Assembly: GCA_022796795.1 (NCBI GenBank)
Contig: JAAWJI010000001.1
Span: forward strand, 62,001 to 126,000
Direction: 5' to 3'
Origin: Lachnospiraceae bacterium
GTDB lineage: Bacteria; Bacillota; Clostridia; Lachnospirales; Lachnospiraceae
DNA length: 64,000 nt
This document shows, piece after piece, positions 42,263 to 52,541 of the stretch. Position numbers and translations under genes: made by a program. The notes beneath the pieces were generated by a model that saw nothing but the letters and a program-made list of their open reading frames with translations, did not search any database and was not told where the DNA came from. Every line of letters begins with the position of its first letter. The first letter of the stretch is position 1.

Positions 42263-43078
42263 CTATGCTTTCTTCCTGTAGATCGCCGGCTGCACATACT
42301 CGTAAGGACATGTATTCTTGGTGAGTCCCTCCGAATGGCCGATAAACAAATGCCCTCCCGGAACTGTAGCGTTGTAGAAGCGGTTTACCAGCGCATCCTT
42401 TGTATCCTGGTCGAAATAGATCATTACGTTGCGGCAGAAGATCAGGTCAAATTTTTTCTTGAAGGTAATCTGATCCATGAGATTAAAAGGTTTAAAGATT
42501 ACATTCTTTTTAAGGGCGGGAGATACGGTGCATTTCCCATTTCCCGTTTTCACAAAGTACTTCTGCTTCCAGGTGGCAGGCAGAGGAGACATGCTGTCCT
42601 CCGGGTACACGGCCCGGATAGCTTCATCCAGAATTTTGTTGGAGATATCCGTGGCCAGAATCCTGGTATCCCACTGGGAAGCCTGAGCCCCAAAATACTC
42701 CAGCAGATACATGGAAATGGTGTAGGGCTCCTGTCCGGAGGAACAGCCAGCGCTCCAGATGGACAGGGACTTATCCCGGGCATGTTTTTTTGCCAGGTCA
42801 GGAAGCACCACATCCTGAAAATAAGTAAAATGGGCCTCCTCTCTGAGAAAGTATGTATAATTGGTTGTAAGCTTGTTCAGCATGGCCGTAACCATATCCG
42901 GGTCCCGGCCGCTTAAAATATCATCCACATAGGATGAAAAGTCCGGATATCCCTGAGCGCTGAGAGTATGAGAAAGACGGCTTACGATCAGCTGCTTTTT
43001 CTTGCTCAGGTCGATCCCGTAGTGTTGTTTAATGTACCTGTAGAGGCGCTGAAAGTCCTGATCAGTCAGTGTCAGCAT
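42263..43078 (-). CDS. cheR: chemotaxis protein methyltransferase CheR
   Basis: CheR methylates receptor glutamates using S-adenosylmethionine. The ~271-residue protein has the N-terminal helical domain (DFQRLYRYIKQHYGIDLS) and the SAM-binding fold: SIWSAGCSSGQEPYTISMYL, RILATDISNKILDEA, FDLIFCRNVMIYFD and GGHLFIGHSEGL. The ATG at 43078 overlaps the cheW stop as TGATG, indicating coupled translation; a TTG one codon earlier is less likely. Length is normal and the key residues are intact. Confidence 0.97.
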   Translation of the reverse strand: MLTLTDQDFQRLYRYIKQHYGIDLSKKKQLIVSRLSHTLSAQGYPDFSSYVDDILSGRDPDMVTAMLNKLTTNYTYFLREEAHFTYFQDVVLPDLAKKHARDKSLSIWSAGCSSGQEPYTISMYLLEYFGAQASQWDTRILATDISNKILDEAIRAVYPEDSMSPLPATWKQKYFVKTGNGKCTVSPALKKNVIFKPFNLMDQITFKKKFDLIFCRNVMIYFDQDTKDALVNRFYNATVPGGHLFIGHSEGLTKNTCPYEYVQPAIYRKKA

Positions 43079-43599
43079 CAAATCACTCCCATATCATTTA
43101 GTGTTGAATTTTGGGCCAGCGCCTGACAGTCTACAGACATAAAGACGCTTCCATCTGCCATGGTCACCATTCCATCCAGAAGCTTCTGCTGGCGCTTAAC
43201 CGGAATCGGACGCACATCCTTCAGGTCAATATCCATGACCTGACGCACGGAATCCACAATAATTCCCAGGGAAACAGAATTGATATCCAAAACAATGATA
43301 CAGGTGGTACTGGTGTACTCGGTTTCTGATTTCCCCATACGCATCTTAATATCCACCACAGGGAGGATCTGTCCTCTCAGGTTAATGATGCCCTTAATGT
43401 AGGGAGGAACCAGAGGCAGTCTGGTGATGGAATGATTGCTGATGTTATGAATTGCTTCTATTACATATTTGGTACTGATATACAAAATCAGGTTGCCGGA
43501 TTCAAAGGTCAGGCAGCGCTCCACTGTGGAATTTTCCTCCGTATCCATAGTATCCATAGTATCCGGGAACTCCTGATGGGAAGTCATTTGTTCAGACAT
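43078..43599 (-). CDS. cheW: chemotaxis coupling protein CheW
   Basis: CheW links receptors to CheA. The 173-residue protein has an acidic N-terminal extension of about 25 residues containing a small DTMDT duplication, then the CheW fold: LTFESGNLILYIST, ITRLPLVPPYIKGIINLRGQ, ILPVVDIKMRMG and LGIIVDSVRQVMDI. The conserved Arg of NLRGQ, which contacts receptor tips, is present. It lies 15 bases after cheA and overlaps cheR. Confidence 0.96.
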   Translation of the reverse strand: MSEQMTSHQEFPDTMDTMDTEENSTVERCLTFESGNLILYISTKYVIEAIHNISNHSITRLPLVPPYIKGIINLRGQILPVVDIKMRMGKSETEYTSTTCIIVLDINSVSLGIIVDSVRQVMDIDLKDVRPIPVKRQQKLLDGMVTMADGSVFMSVDCQALAQNSTLNDMGVI

Positions 43600-43614
43600 T
43601 TCGATGCCTCCTTT

Positions 43615-45723
43615 CTATATGTTTTCCAATGCGGCCATATGCAGGGTGGTAATATCCAAAATAATACTGATATTGCCGTCTCCCAGAATCGTGCAGCCGC
43701 CGATACCGGAATTTTTCAATTCATAGCAGTTCAGGAATGTGGGGAATGGTTTCACCACCACCTGCTGCTCGCCGATGAGATCATCTACAAACAGACAGAA
43801 GGAATGATCGCTGGTTTCCACCCAGATGAGGATTCCCTCTTCCACATTTGTTACCTCTGTCTCAATATCGTAAAACTGATGCAGACGGACGATAGGATAA
43901 AAACCGCCGATACGCTCCACCATCTCGCTGCCACTCTCATCATAGATTATCTCATCTGCCGAAATCTTGAAGGATTGGCGGATATTGGCAATGGGAATGG
44001 TAAAGATGGAATTTCCCACAGTTACCTTCATGCCGTCTACAATGGAGAGAGTGAGAGGAATTTTAATGGAGAAAGTGGTTCCTTTTCCCTCCTCGCTGGT
44101 AAGGGAGACCACGCCTCCTACGCTTTCCACGTTCTTTTTCACCACATCCATGCCCACGCCACGTCCGGAAAACTCCGTGACAGTCTGGTTGGTGGAAAAT
44201 CCGGGAAGCATAATCAGCCCAAGGGCTTCCTTTTTCGTATACTCGCTCTCAGGCTTGGTGAGAATGCCTTTCTCCTTGGCCTTGGCTAAAATCTTATCCG
44301 GATTCATGCCCTTTCCGTCGTCGGCAATGGAGATCACCACCTCATTGCTGGTGTGGGAAGCGGACAGGACGATCTCGCCCTGGGCCTTCTTGCCTGCGGC
44401 AACACGCTCTTCCTCCGTATCCTCAATGCCGTGGTCCATGGAATTGCGGACCATATGCATAATGGGATCCTGAATGCTGTCCACAATGGTCTTGTCAACC
44501 TCCGTATCCTCACCGATAAGAGTAAGATGAACATCCTTTCCAAGCTTCTGCTTCATATCCCGGACAATACGATTCATCTTCTGGAAGACGCCGGAAATAG
44601 GAACCATCCGCAAAGACATGGACAGATCCTGCAGGTCATCCGTCAGCTTGCGCAGCTGGCGTGCGGATTTCATAAAATTATCATAGCTGTCCCGGCTCAA
44701 CTGGCTTAATTCCGGGGAGGAGGTAACCATGGATTCCGTGATTACGATCTCGCCCACAATATCCAGCAAATCGTTAAGCTTTGTCAGATTCACACTGATC
44801 AGATTCTGCTTTACCGGGGCCGACGCAGCAGCCTTGGGAGCGCTGGCCTTCTGATCCGGAGCAGGAGAAGCCGGTTTTGCAGCGCTTGAGCCGGGTTCAG
44901 AAGCAGTCTTAGGCTGCTCCGGCTCAGGTTCCGGAACCATAACAAGCTCATAGGAATGGATATGTCCCTGGGATTTTAGGATATCTTCTGCCTTGGCAGA
45001 CATTTCTACGTTCTCAAAGGCCAGATAGAAGCCGTCCTCAATAATCACAGAACAGGTATCAGGATTGGACTCCATATCTGAGGGATAATAGCGGAATTCC
45101 ACTTCGCATTCCTTCAGCGTATTGATAATCATGAAAGCACGAAGATTCTCCATACCGATGCCCTCGTCCAGGAAGACATGCAAAAAGCACACTGCCTTGG
45201 GATCAGCAGGAAGATTTTCTATACCGGCTGCCTCGGGAGCCGGGGCGGGAGCGCTGTCAGCCGCAGGAGCAGAAGCCGATTTTTCAGCCGGTTCTTCCGG
45301 AGCAGCTCCACTGATCTTCTTTAGAAAATCGTTTATTTCCTTGGCGAAGCCTTCCATTTCAGCCTCTGTGTCCAGGGGCTCTCCGTTCTCCACCTTCTCC
45401 ACCTCGCCTCTCAGACAATCTTCTGAGCGGAACATGAGATTAAACAGCTCTTTTTTATGCTCTGGGTCCAGAGAATCAATGCCCTTGTCGCGAATATAGA
45501 AGAACAGGTCTTCTATATGGTGCGCAATACTGGCCAGAGAACCAAATTCCATCATGGCGGAAGAGCCCTTGATCGTGTGCATGATGCGGAAAATCTCATT
45601 GACGTCATCGGAAGAAAACTCACCGATTTTCTCGTCCTTTACCAGCATCTCATCCAGCTGGTCAAGCAGGGAATTTGTTTCAAAGAGGTAGGTATCGAGA
45701 ATACCCTCCATACCATTATCCAT
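43615..45723 (-). CDS. cheA: chemotaxis histidine kinase CheA
   Basis: CheA phosphorylates CheY and CheB in response to receptor signals. The 702-residue protein has the P1 phosphotransfer domain with His49 (RIMHTIKGSSAMM) and a Pro/Ala-rich linker. The P2 region is atypical and carries a duplicated alpha/beta segment. P3 dimerisation comes next (LDIVGEIVITESMV). The P4 kinase domain shows the N box HMVRNSMDHGIE, G1 IADDGKGM, F box FSTNQTVTEFSGRGVGMDVV and G2 EEGKGTTFSIKIP. The P5 CheW-like domain is last. It is first of the minus-strand che operon, behind a sigma-28-like promoter. Confidence 0.97.
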   Translation of the reverse strand: MDNGMEGILDTYLFETNSLLDQLDEMLVKDEKIGEFSSDDVNEIFRIMHTIKGSSAMMEFGSLASIAHHIEDLFFYIRDKGIDSLDPEHKKELFNLMFRSEDCLRGEVEKVENGEPLDTEAEMEGFAKEINDFLKKISGAAPEEPAEKSASAPAADSAPAPAPEAAGIENLPADPKAVCFLHVFLDEGIGMENLRAFMIINTLKECEVEFRYYPSDMESNPDTCSVIIEDGFYLAFENVEMSAKAEDILKSQGHIHSYELVMVPEPEPEQPKTASEPGSSAAKPASPAPDQKASAPKAAASAPVKQNLISVNLTKLNDLLDIVGEIVITESMVTSSPELSQLSRDSYDNFMKSARQLRKLTDDLQDLSMSLRMVPISGVFQKMNRIVRDMKQKLGKDVHLTLIGEDTEVDKTIVDSIQDPIMHMVRNSMDHGIEDTEEERVAAGKKAQGEIVLSASHTSNEVVISIADDGKGMNPDKILAKAKEKGILTKPESEYTKKEALGLIMLPGFSTNQTVTEFSGRGVGMDVVKKNVESVGGVVSLTSEEGKGTTFSIKIPLTLSIVDGMKVTVGNSIFTIPIANIRQSFKISADEIIYDESGSEMVERIGGFYPIVRLHQFYDIETEVTNVEEGILIWVETSDHSFCLFVDDLIGEQQVVVKPFPTFLNCYELKNSGIGGCTILGDGNISIILDITTLHMAALENI

Positions 45724-45829
45724 TATAACACCACCTATCTTTTGATATAGTTTCTGAATCTACTGCATAAGAAATAAAGAGGCCTGCCTCACAGATAAAA
45801 GTATGGCAGGGCATACTACATTATTCTAT

Positions 45830-45856
45830 ATATCGTCCCGAATGAGAAAAGATTAA
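45830..45856 (-). promoter_or_regulatory. sigma-28-like promoter for the cheA operon
   Basis: On the minus strand TTAA (45856-45853), a 15-base spacer and GACGATAT (45837-45830) match 3 of 4 and 7 of 8 positions of the flagellar sigma consensus (TAAA, GCCGATAT). It lies about 110 bases upstream of cheA. Confidence 0.55.
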
Positions 45857-45927
45857 GAGAAAGAAACAACTTTTTTTATTCCTACAATAAATTTCGTGGA
45901 GGTTCTGTTCTTAGTACCGGATATTTG

Positions 45928-45956
45928 TTGAAATTTTTCTTAAGATGTGTTATAAA
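45928..45956 (+). promoter_or_regulatory. sigma-A promoter for the chemoreceptor genes
   Basis: TTGAAA (45928-45933), exactly 17 bases, then TATAAA (45951-45956) lie about 100 bases before the first receptor gene. The 336-base divergent interval 45724-46059 holds this promoter, the cheA promoter and a small CCTGCC/GGCAGG hairpin (about 45784-45811). Confidence 0.7.
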
Positions 45957-46059
45957 AAAGAAAAACACGTCGAAATAGATTTAGAGGTGTAAGGCTCTCT
46001 ATAGAGGCATATGGATCTTGAAAAGCCTATAGGAGCGAATTTTAAGGAGGGCAAGTTTG

Positions 46060-47841
46060 ATGAAGAATCTGAAGCTAGTGAAAAAATTTGTGGTGACTTT
46101 CGGCACCATACTGATTCTGTTTTTGGTATCAGTAATCGCCACGTGTACAGGCATTAGTTTGTCTAAAAAAGGGTACCAGAGAATGTACACGGAGGAAATC
46201 CAGTCAGTGACTAAGGTGTATGAGATTCAGCTGAATCTGCAGACTGCGCTGAGAGAACTGATGATGGCCGCAAACACGGAAAATCAGCAGGAGCGTGCAA
46301 CACGGTTAGACAGAGTAAATACATATATGACAGACCTGGAAGATGGACTGAACTGGCTTTATACAAATTATGAAGGGGATCTGACCCTGTTTCGTCAGTT
46401 TGAATCGGATATGCTGGCAAACAAGAGCGTGCGTCAGTCTGTTATGGATGCCTGCAGCTTAGGCACAGAGGCTGGAGATGAGCAGGCGATCCAGCTGATT
46501 ATGAACGACTATGGACCTGTGGTAGAGCAGTATATGGGAGTTCTTGAGCAGGGATTCTCTTCTCTGACAGCAGAGACGGCAGCCGGGTACGAACAGCAAC
46601 TGTTTAATCTGAATGCATTACTGGCTATCGGTATTGCAATCGCAGCAATTGCCTTCCTTATCACGCTGTTTATCGCCGTACGTCTGAGCAAAAATATTGC
46701 CCTTCCGGTAAGACTGATTGAAGATTCCATGAAAGAGGTTGTCAAGGGGAACCTTTCCGTTACTGTGGATTATGAGGCGGCAGACGAGTTTGGCTCTATG
46801 GCTGACAGTATGCGCCGTGTAACCAGTGAGATCAGTACGATTATCAAGGATATTGAGACCATACTGTGCGGTATGGCGGACGGAGACTTTACGGTTACCT
46901 CCTCTGCATCAGAGCTTTATAAGGGTGATTATCAGAAGATCTTCCATGCTATGAAGATGATCAAGGATAACTTTAACGAGACGCTGTCCACACTGAACCG
47001 TTCTGCGGATCAGGTATCCTCTGGTTCCGACCAGGTATCCTCCGGCGCTCAGGCTCTGTCCCAGGGAGCTACAGAGCAGGCATCCTCTGTGGAAGAGCTG
47101 GCAGCTTCTATCAATGAGATTTCTACACATATTAACCAGAATTCTCAGAGCGCGCTGGAAGCCAGCACCAAGTCCACACAGGTGGGTATGAAGGCTGGAG
47201 AGAGCAACGAGCGCATGCAGGATATGCTGAAGGCCATGGGCGACATCAACGATTCCTCCGGAGAGATCGGAAAGATTATCAAGACTATTGAGGACATCGC
47301 ATTCCAGACGAATATACTGGCTCTGAACGCAGCCGTGGAGGCGGCGAGAGCAGGCGCAGCCGGCAAGGGCTTTGCTGTAGTGGCTGATGAGGTCCGCAAT
47401 CTGGCCAGCAAATCTGCGGAGGCTTCCAAGAATACTGCGGCTCTGATTGAAAATTCACTTCAGGCTGTGGAGAACGGAAAGAAGATCGCCGATGAGACCG
47501 CTCAGTCTCTGGAGGTGGTAATCAGCGACATCCAGGAGGCCAGCAGCATGATGGATACCATTGCCAAGGCTTCCCGGGAGCAGGCTGAGGCTATTTCTCA
47601 GATTACCGTGGGAATTGACCAGATTTCCAGTGTGGTACAGACCAACTCCGCTACAGCGGAGGAGAGCGCTGCAGCCAGCGAGGAGCTGTCCGGCCAAGCT
47701 CAGATTCTGAAGGATCTGGTACGGAAATTTAAACTGGAGGGAGACAACAGCACAGTGCAGTACCAGCCCTCGCCCTCCTATTCCGGGGGATATGATGATG
47801 TGATGCCGGGGATTTCTTACGGTGGGGACGACAAATATTAA
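46060..47841 (+). CDS. methyl-accepting chemotaxis protein, four-helix-bundle sensor type
   Basis: The ~593-residue receptor has TM1 (about residues 8-33), an extracytoplasmic helical sensor of about 150 residues resembling 4HB_MCP, and TM2 (about 188-213). A HAMP domain with [15 protein letters not shown] follows, then the signalling domain. The receptor tip contains [20 protein letters not shown]-type sequence, [19 protein letters not shown] and [17 protein letters not shown]. Gln/Ser-rich helices carry candidate methylation sites. ATG 46060 has AAGGAGG (46044-46050); a TTG directly before it is not needed. It is followed 60 bases later by another receptor gene. The ligand is unknown. Confidence 0.95.
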   Translation: MKNLKLVKKFVVTFGTILILFLVSVIATCTGISLSKKGYQRMYTEEIQSVTKVYEIQLNLQTALRELMMAANTENQQERATRLDRVNTYMTDLEDGLNWLYTNYEGDLTLFRQFESDMLANKSVRQSVMDACSLGTEAGDEQAIQLIMNDYGPVVEQYMGVLEQGFSSLTAETAAGYEQQLFNLNALLAIGIAIAAIAFLITLFIAVRLSKNIALPVRLIEDSMKEVVKGNLSVTVDYEAADEFGSMADSMRRVTSEISTIIKDIETILCGMADGDFTVTSSASELYKGDYQKIFHAMKMIKDNFNETLSTLNRSADQVSSGSDQVSSGAQALSQGATEQASSVEELAASINEISTHINQNSQSALEASTKSTQVGMKAGESNERMQDMLKAMGDINDSSGEIGKIIKTIEDIAFQTNILALNAAVEAARAGAAGKGFAVVADEVRNLASKSAEASKNTAALIENSLQAVENGKKIADETAQSLEVVISDIQEASSMMDTIAKASREQAEAISQITVGIDQISSVVQTNSATAEESAAASEELSGQAQILKDLVRKFKLEGDNSTVQYQPSPSYSGGYDDVMPGISYGGDDKY

Positions 47842-47901
47842 GCAGCGTTCTGTTTTTGGCAGTTGGCGGATTGTAAAATTTAGTGGAATAAAGGAGAGGA
47901 C

Positions 47902-49557
47902 ATGAAGCGTACAATCAAACAGGAAGTTATGTTACGAGTAGCCCTGATGTTTTTGGTTGTGATTCTCAGCGGTGCGGCAACTACCCTGAGTATGCGCCAG
48001 ATCAGGATCGACAGTAAGAGACAGGTTCAGGCCGTAGAAATTCAAACACTGGTGTTGAGTGCGGAAAAAGCACATTATGGCTGGGTGGAAAACCTTTCCT
48101 CCGCCATTTCCATGGGAACCGAGTTTACGGGCAGTAAAGATTATAAAGGCTGTGTGCTGGGAAAATGGTTCTACAGCTCGGATTTGTCCGGTGTGGATAA
48201 AGAAATACTGGAGCTGATTGAGAAGATGAAGCCTATCCATCAGGCAATCCATGAGTCTGCTCAAACTGTTCTTGATTTGAACGAAACCAGCCCGGAGCAG
48301 GCAAAGGAAACTTATTTGAATACCACCAAGGCAAATGTAGACAGCCTGGTTGCTCTGCTGGATGAGGTGGAAGCCATTGCGGATAAGCAAGTGAAGGATA
48401 TTCAGGTAGAGCAGCAAAACTCCATTTATCTTACGGAAGGTGTTACCACCGCTACTGTGGTGCTGATCCTGATTGTATGCGGTATGCTGTTTACCTTTGT
48501 GGTGAAGAGAATTCTTGGTCCCATTGAGACTATTAAGGAGTCCAGTATACAGCTGTCAGAAGGAAATCTTGGCTTTGAGATTGACATCCACAGCGAGAAC
48601 GAGCTGGGACAGCTGGCCGGCAGTCTGAATTCTGCAGTGAAGACCCTGAAGCATTACATTACGGATATCAGTGATGTGCTGGATGGCATGGCAGATGGGA
48701 ATATGGCAAGCGAGAGCCAGATCACGTATATCGGAGATTTTGTACAGATCCAGACAGCCATCAGCACTATCAGCGAAAAGCTGAGTCAGACCCTGGAGCA
48801 GATCAATACGGCTGCCAATCAGGTGGATTCCGGTGCCAATCAGGTGTCTGTGGGAGCACAGAGCCTGGCGCAAGGCGCTACCGAGCAGGCTTCCGAGGTG
48901 GATAACCTTCTTCAGATGGTGGAGCGTGTGACAGAGCAGATCAACAGCAATGCTGCAAATGCAAATGAAACTACTAGGGAAGCAGACCAGGTAGGCGAGA
49001 GTATCAGCGTATGCAGCGAGCAGATGCAGGAGATGAGCGAGGCCATGAGCCAGATCAGTTCCTGCTCCGGAGAGATTCAGCATATTATCAAGACCATTGA
49101 GGACATTGCATTCCAGACCAATATTTTGGCCCTGAATGCGGCTGTGGAGGCAGCCAGAGCCGGAAGTGCAGGCAAAGGCTTTGCGGTTGTTGCTGACGAG
49201 GTTCGCAATCTGGCGGCCAAGAGTGCAGACGCAGCCAAGAATACCACAGAACTCATTGAAAAGACACTGCGGGTGGTGGAGAATGGTTCCCTTCTGACAG
49301 GTAAGACACAGGAATCCCTGAACTCCGTTGTGGAGGGGGCTGAGAATGTAACTGCACATATTAAGGAGATTTCTGAAGCCTCCAATGAGCAGGAGAGGGC
49401 AATTAACACCATTAAGGACAGTATTTATCAGATTTCCACTGTAGTGCAGTCCAACTCCGCCACCTCAGAGGAAAGTGCAGCTGCAAGCGAGGAGCTGGCC
49501 AGCCAGGCACAGATTCTGAAGAACCTGATTGGAAACTTCCAGCTGAAGAGAGGGTAA
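47902..49557 (+). CDS. methyl-accepting chemotaxis protein with extracytoplasmic CZB zinc domain
   Basis: The 551-residue receptor has TM1 (about 10-30), a sensor of about 150 residues, TM2 (about 185-205), HAMP and a standard signalling domain ([39 protein letters not shown]). The sensor carries the CZB zinc-binding pattern: His58 in [10 protein letters not shown], Cys84 in CVLGKWFY, and His113 and His117 in [12 protein letters not shown] domains sense zinc or hypochlorous acid in known receptors and are usually cytoplasmic, so an external position is unusual. AAGGAGAGG precedes ATG 47902. It is probably co-transcribed with the preceding receptor and ends at a hairpin. Confidence 0.95.
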   Translation: MKRTIKQEVMLRVALMFLVVILSGAATTLSMRQIRIDSKRQVQAVEIQTLVLSAEKAHYGWVENLSSAISMGTEFTGSKDYKGCVLGKWFYSSDLSGVDKEILELIEKMKPIHQAIHESAQTVLDLNETSPEQAKETYLNTTKANVDSLVALLDEVEAIADKQVKDIQVEQQNSIYLTEGVTTATVVLILIVCGMLFTFVVKRILGPIETIKESSIQLSEGNLGFEIDIHSENELGQLAGSLNSAVKTLKHYITDISDVLDGMADGNMASESQITYIGDFVQIQTAISTISEKLSQTLEQINTAANQVDSGANQVSVGAQSLAQGATEQASEVDNLLQMVERVTEQINSNAANANETTREADQVGESISVCSEQMQEMSEAMSQISSCSGEIQHIIKTIEDIAFQTNILALNAAVEAARAGSAGKGFAVVADEVRNLAAKSADAAKNTTELIEKTLRVVENGSLLTGKTQESLNSVVEGAENVTAHIKEISEASNEQERAINTIKDSIYQISTVVQSNSATSEESAAASEELASQAQILKNLIGNFQLKRG

Positions 49558-49603
49558 AGAACCTTCTGGAAAGATAGGATATACAGAAGATTTTAACAAA
49601 AGA

Positions 49604-49637
49604 AAACTCCCTCAGGACTGAGAGCCTGGGGGAGTTT
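49604..49637 (+). terminator. hairpin after the receptor genes
   Basis: A 13-pair stem (49604-49616 with 49625-49637, one G-T pair) is followed by only a weak T-rich sequence. It probably ends the receptor transcript. Confidence 0.6.
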
Positions 49638-49799
49638 GCTGACTGAGTCCTTGGAAGATCTTAGAATTTATTTGAAGGTATTATGGGAGAACAGGAAGAG
49701 CCTGGAAAGAGTTCCTTGGAAGAATGTTAAAATCTTGTCAAATCTTGGGTGTGTGACGTTGAAAAAGCAAAAAAAGTGTCACAAAATGGGCTACCTGCC

Positions 49800-49829
49800 T
49801 TGATTTTATAGCGTAGTATGTGGTATGAT
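49800..49829 (+). promoter_or_regulatory. promoter for the flgB flagellar operon
   Basis: TTGATT (49800-49805) and TATGAT (49824-49829) with an 18-base spacer lie about 105 bases before flgB. No sigma-28 element is seen, fitting an early-class flagellar operon. The interval 49638-49799 shows no gene. Confidence 0.65.
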
Positions 49830-49933
49830 AGATTAGATTCGTAATGCATGCTGGGCTTATTGAAGTTGAGAGGAAAAGGAAAAGCCTGAGATGCAGAATA
49901 CAGGGGTGTAGTAACAGGTCAGGAGGGATAAAG

Positions 49934-50326
49934 ATGTCAGGAATATATGGAAACGGCGTGGCTCTGACAGAAAGAGTCCTGGATTATCTCTGGGGCCGGC
50001 AGGAAGTAACGCTGAATAATATTGCCAATGTGGATACTCCAGGATTTAAGTCGCAATATGTTACTTTTGAGGAAGTTATGGCTCAGATGTTGTCTGAAGC
50101 CAGCGCTCGTTCTGTCGCTCCGGGAAAAGCAGTGGCAGAGGCCATTGACTCCTCCAGGCTGGGGATTCATACAACCAGTTCTGAGAGTAACCGTCTGGAT
50201 GGAAACAATGTGGATATGGATCAGGAGCAGGTGAGCCTGGTGCGCAATGCCTATGAATATCAATACATACTGAATTCCATATCCAACGATATCAGCCGCC
50301 TGAAGAGTGTGGCGCGTACATTCTGA
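49934..50326 (+). CDS. flgB: flagellar basal-body rod protein FlgB
   Basis: FlgB is the proximal rod subunit. The ~130-residue protein has the rod signature VTLNNIANVDTPGFKSQYVTF near the N-terminus and an N- and C-terminal heptad pattern ending YILNSISNDISRLKSVART. AGGAGGG precedes ATG 49934. It starts the long flagellar operon. flgC, which normally follows directly, is not here but at 63472, and fliE is the next gene. Confidence 0.94.
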   Translation: MSGIYGNGVALTERVLDYLWGRQEVTLNNIANVDTPGFKSQYVTFEEVMAQMLSEASARSVAPGKAVAEAIDSSRLGIHTTSSESNRLDGNNVDMDQEQVSLVRNAYEYQYILNSISNDISRLKSVARTF

Positions 50327-50433
50327 TTTTTCTTGTGAGGATTCTTGCCAATAAGTTGTGAAGCTCCTGAGATGTCATTTTGGGAGCGTATGTTGGCGTG
50401 GCAGTTGAGAGAAGAGAGGATAAGGAGACAGTT

Positions 50434-50754
50434 ATGGAAACAGATTTTATTTCACCCATGCAGATTTGGGGAGATATTGGGAATATCAATGGCTTTAGCG
50501 GCCAGAAGGAGAAGACGCAGTCCAATGAGTCTCTGTCGCTTTTTGGCGATGTGTTCCGGACAGCAATCAATCAGGTGAAGGATACCCAGGCAGATGTGGA
50601 GACAAAGCAGTATCTCCTGTCTACCGGACAGCTCGATGATGCGCACACGCTGCCGATTGCAGAGGCGAAGGCTGGATTGGCAGTGGATGTATTACTTACA
50701 TTGCGCAATAAGGCACTGGAAGCATATAATGAGCTCATTAAAATTAACGTTTAA
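50434..50754 (+). CDS. fliE: flagellar hook-basal body protein FliE
   Basis: FliE connects the MS ring to the rod. The ~106-residue protein has the typical features: a hydrophilic N-terminus, FGDVFRTAINQVKDTQADVE, and the conserved C-terminus AGLAVDVLLTLRNKALEAYN then ELIKINV. AAGGAGA precedes ATG 50434. A 107-base gap separates it from flgB and contains no flgC remnant. Confidence 0.94.
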   Translation: METDFISPMQIWGDIGNINGFSGQKEKTQSNESLSLFGDVFRTAINQVKDTQADVETKQYLLSTGQLDDAHTLPIAEAKAGLAVDVLLTLRNKALEAYNELIKINV

Positions 50755-50831
50755 TTTAGAGACAGCTGGCGGACCGCATGCTGGGCGTGGGGATTGCCGG
50801 TTTAAAACTATGCAGAAAGTTGGATAGAAAC

Positions 50832-52541
50832 GTGCAGAAATTTAAGGAAACCTGGAAAAATTTGTCGGAAAAAACCCAAAAGCTCTTAATGGTCATTGTA
50901 GGTGTTACTCTGGCAATTATTATTATTGCGGTTTTGGTTCTGACATTGGGGAAAAACGGTGATTACAGCGTCCTTTTTACGGGTCTGAGTCAGGAAGAAG
51001 CCCAGGAAATTGCGAATGTTCTCCAGGATCAGGATATTGATTACAAATACAACGCTGCGGACGGAACCATTCGGGTTCCTGATGCGGTAGTGGAGACAAC
51101 CAGAGGTCAGCTGTTGGCCAGCGGCTATCCAAAGAGCGGGTTCGCCTATGATATTTATCTGGATAATACAGGACTTTTGACAACAGAGTCTGATAAGAAG
51201 CAGCTTACGCTCTATGAACTGCAGAATCGCCTGGGAGCCACCATTCGGGCTTTCGACGGTGTAAAGGATGCAAATGTTACCATTGTGGAGGCGTCCGAGA
51301 GGCGGTATGTGCTGGATGATGACAGTCAGCAGGAGGCTTCTGCGTCAGTCATTATTACCATGAAAAACGGTGTTGCCCTCACCGGGGACAAGGCACAGGC
51401 GGTGAAGAATCTGATTGCCCATGCCGTGCGCGGTATGGATTTTACAAAGGTAACTGTATTTGATGCGTCTACTATGCTTGAGGTAGGCGCTGATTCTGGT
51501 GGGGACAGTTCCACAGCCACAGATTTGATGAGTCTGACCTCCATGGTAGAGAGCAACATTGCGGCAAATGTGCGCAATGTGCTGGAGAAGCTTTATGGAG
51601 TGGGAAATGTGGCGGTATCGGTGAAGGGTACCATCAACATGGAGAAGCTGATCCAGGAGAGCACGCAGTACTCTACCCCAGAGAAGATTGATGAACAGGA
51701 TAAAACGGGACTCCTGGAGCAGGAGGATCTGACAAACGAGGATTCCCTGGCTTATACGCAGGAGGCAGGAGGCGTGGTAGGAGCTGACGCTAATGCGGAT
51801 CCGCCCAGGTACACCACAGAAGATGAGGGCGAGGATGAGACAGACAGCTATACCAATAGCACGGCGTCCCGCCGTTGGCTGTTTAATGTATTAAAGGAAC
51901 AAAGACAGGTTGACCCGGGGATCCTGGAGGATACATCCATTGGTGTGATTATCCTTACCAAGGACACCAGCGTGGACGAGACCGAGTTGTATCGATTGGT
52001 GGCCAATTCCGCCGGAATTGATGTGACGGAGGCCAATGATAAGATTACCATTATCCGGTCGGAGGGGACACCTACCGAGCAGGCGCCTCAGCAGGCTCCG
52101 GAAGGCCTCTGGACCTCTATTACCAATCAGATTCCCTGGCCCATTCTGGTTGCCATTATTGCCGGTATTCTGCTTGTATTGCTGCTTCTTATTTTCCTGC
52201 TTCTTCGCGGCAGAAAGAAGAGAAGCGAGGCAGAGGCTCAGGAGGATGATATTGACGCAGGCGATCAGCTGTCAGCCATTGACCTTGGCATTGACAGCAA
52301 CGATTTGGGAGGAGATACCCTGGTTGCGGCACAGCCTGATGAGGATGATGACCTGGCCCATAGCGAAGAGATCCTGAATATGCGTATGCAGCGCAGTATG
52401 CGTCTGAAGCAGAATATTGCAGAATTTGTGGAGCAAAATCCGCAGATTGCTGCAAAACTGGTACAGAGCTGGCTCAGGGGAGAGGAGGATCTGAATGGCA
52501 GCAAGAGAAACCAAGGCGCCAATAACCGAAGAAGTAAATAA
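50832..52541 (+). CDS. fliF: flagellar MS-ring protein FliF
   Basis: FliF forms the MS ring in the membrane. The ~569-residue protein has an N-terminal helix (LLMVIVGVTLAIIIIAVLVL), the ring-building region (SVLFTGLSQEEAQEI and the RLGATIRAFDGVKDANVTIV segment), a variable acidic insert (about 300-370), a second helix (WPILVAIIAGILLVLLLLIF) and the FliG-binding C-terminus (AKLVQSWL). The start is uncertain: GTG 50832 gives an N-terminus like other FliF proteins, and an in-frame start at 50778 would add 18 residues; neither has a strong ribosome-binding site. It overlaps fliG by 47 bases. Confidence 0.95.
   Translation: MQKFKETWKNLSEKTQKLLMVIVGVTLAIIIIAVLVLTLGKNGDYSVLFTGLSQEEAQEIANVLQDQDIDYKYNAADGTIRVPDAVVETTRGQLLASGYPKSGFAYDIYLDNTGLLTTESDKKQLTLYELQNRLGATIRAFDGVKDANVTIVEASERRYVLDDDSQQEASASVIITMKNGVALTGDKAQAVKNLIAHAVRGMDFTKVTVFDASTMLEVGADSGGDSSTATDLMSLTSMVESNIAANVRNVLEKLYGVGNVAVSVKGTINMEKLIQESTQYSTPEKIDEQDKTGLLEQEDLTNEDSLAYTQEAGGVVGADANADPPRYTTEDEGEDETDSYTNSTASRRWLFNVLKEQRQVDPGILEDTSIGVIILTKDTSVDETELYRLVANSAGIDVTEANDKITIIRSEGTPTEQAPQQAPEGLWTSITNQIPWPILVAIIAGILLVLLLLIFLLLRGRKKRSEAEAQEDDIDAGDQLSAIDLGIDSNDLGGDTLVAAQPDEDDDLAHSEEILNMRMQRSMRLKQNIAEFVEQNPQIAAKLVQSWLRGEEDLNGSKRNQGANNRRSK

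Noticed and set aside
42338-42345. GCCGATAA, a perfect sigma-28 -10 match on the plus strand
   Set aside because: It lies inside cheR on the opposite strand, has no TAAA box at the proper distance and precedes no plus-strand gene.
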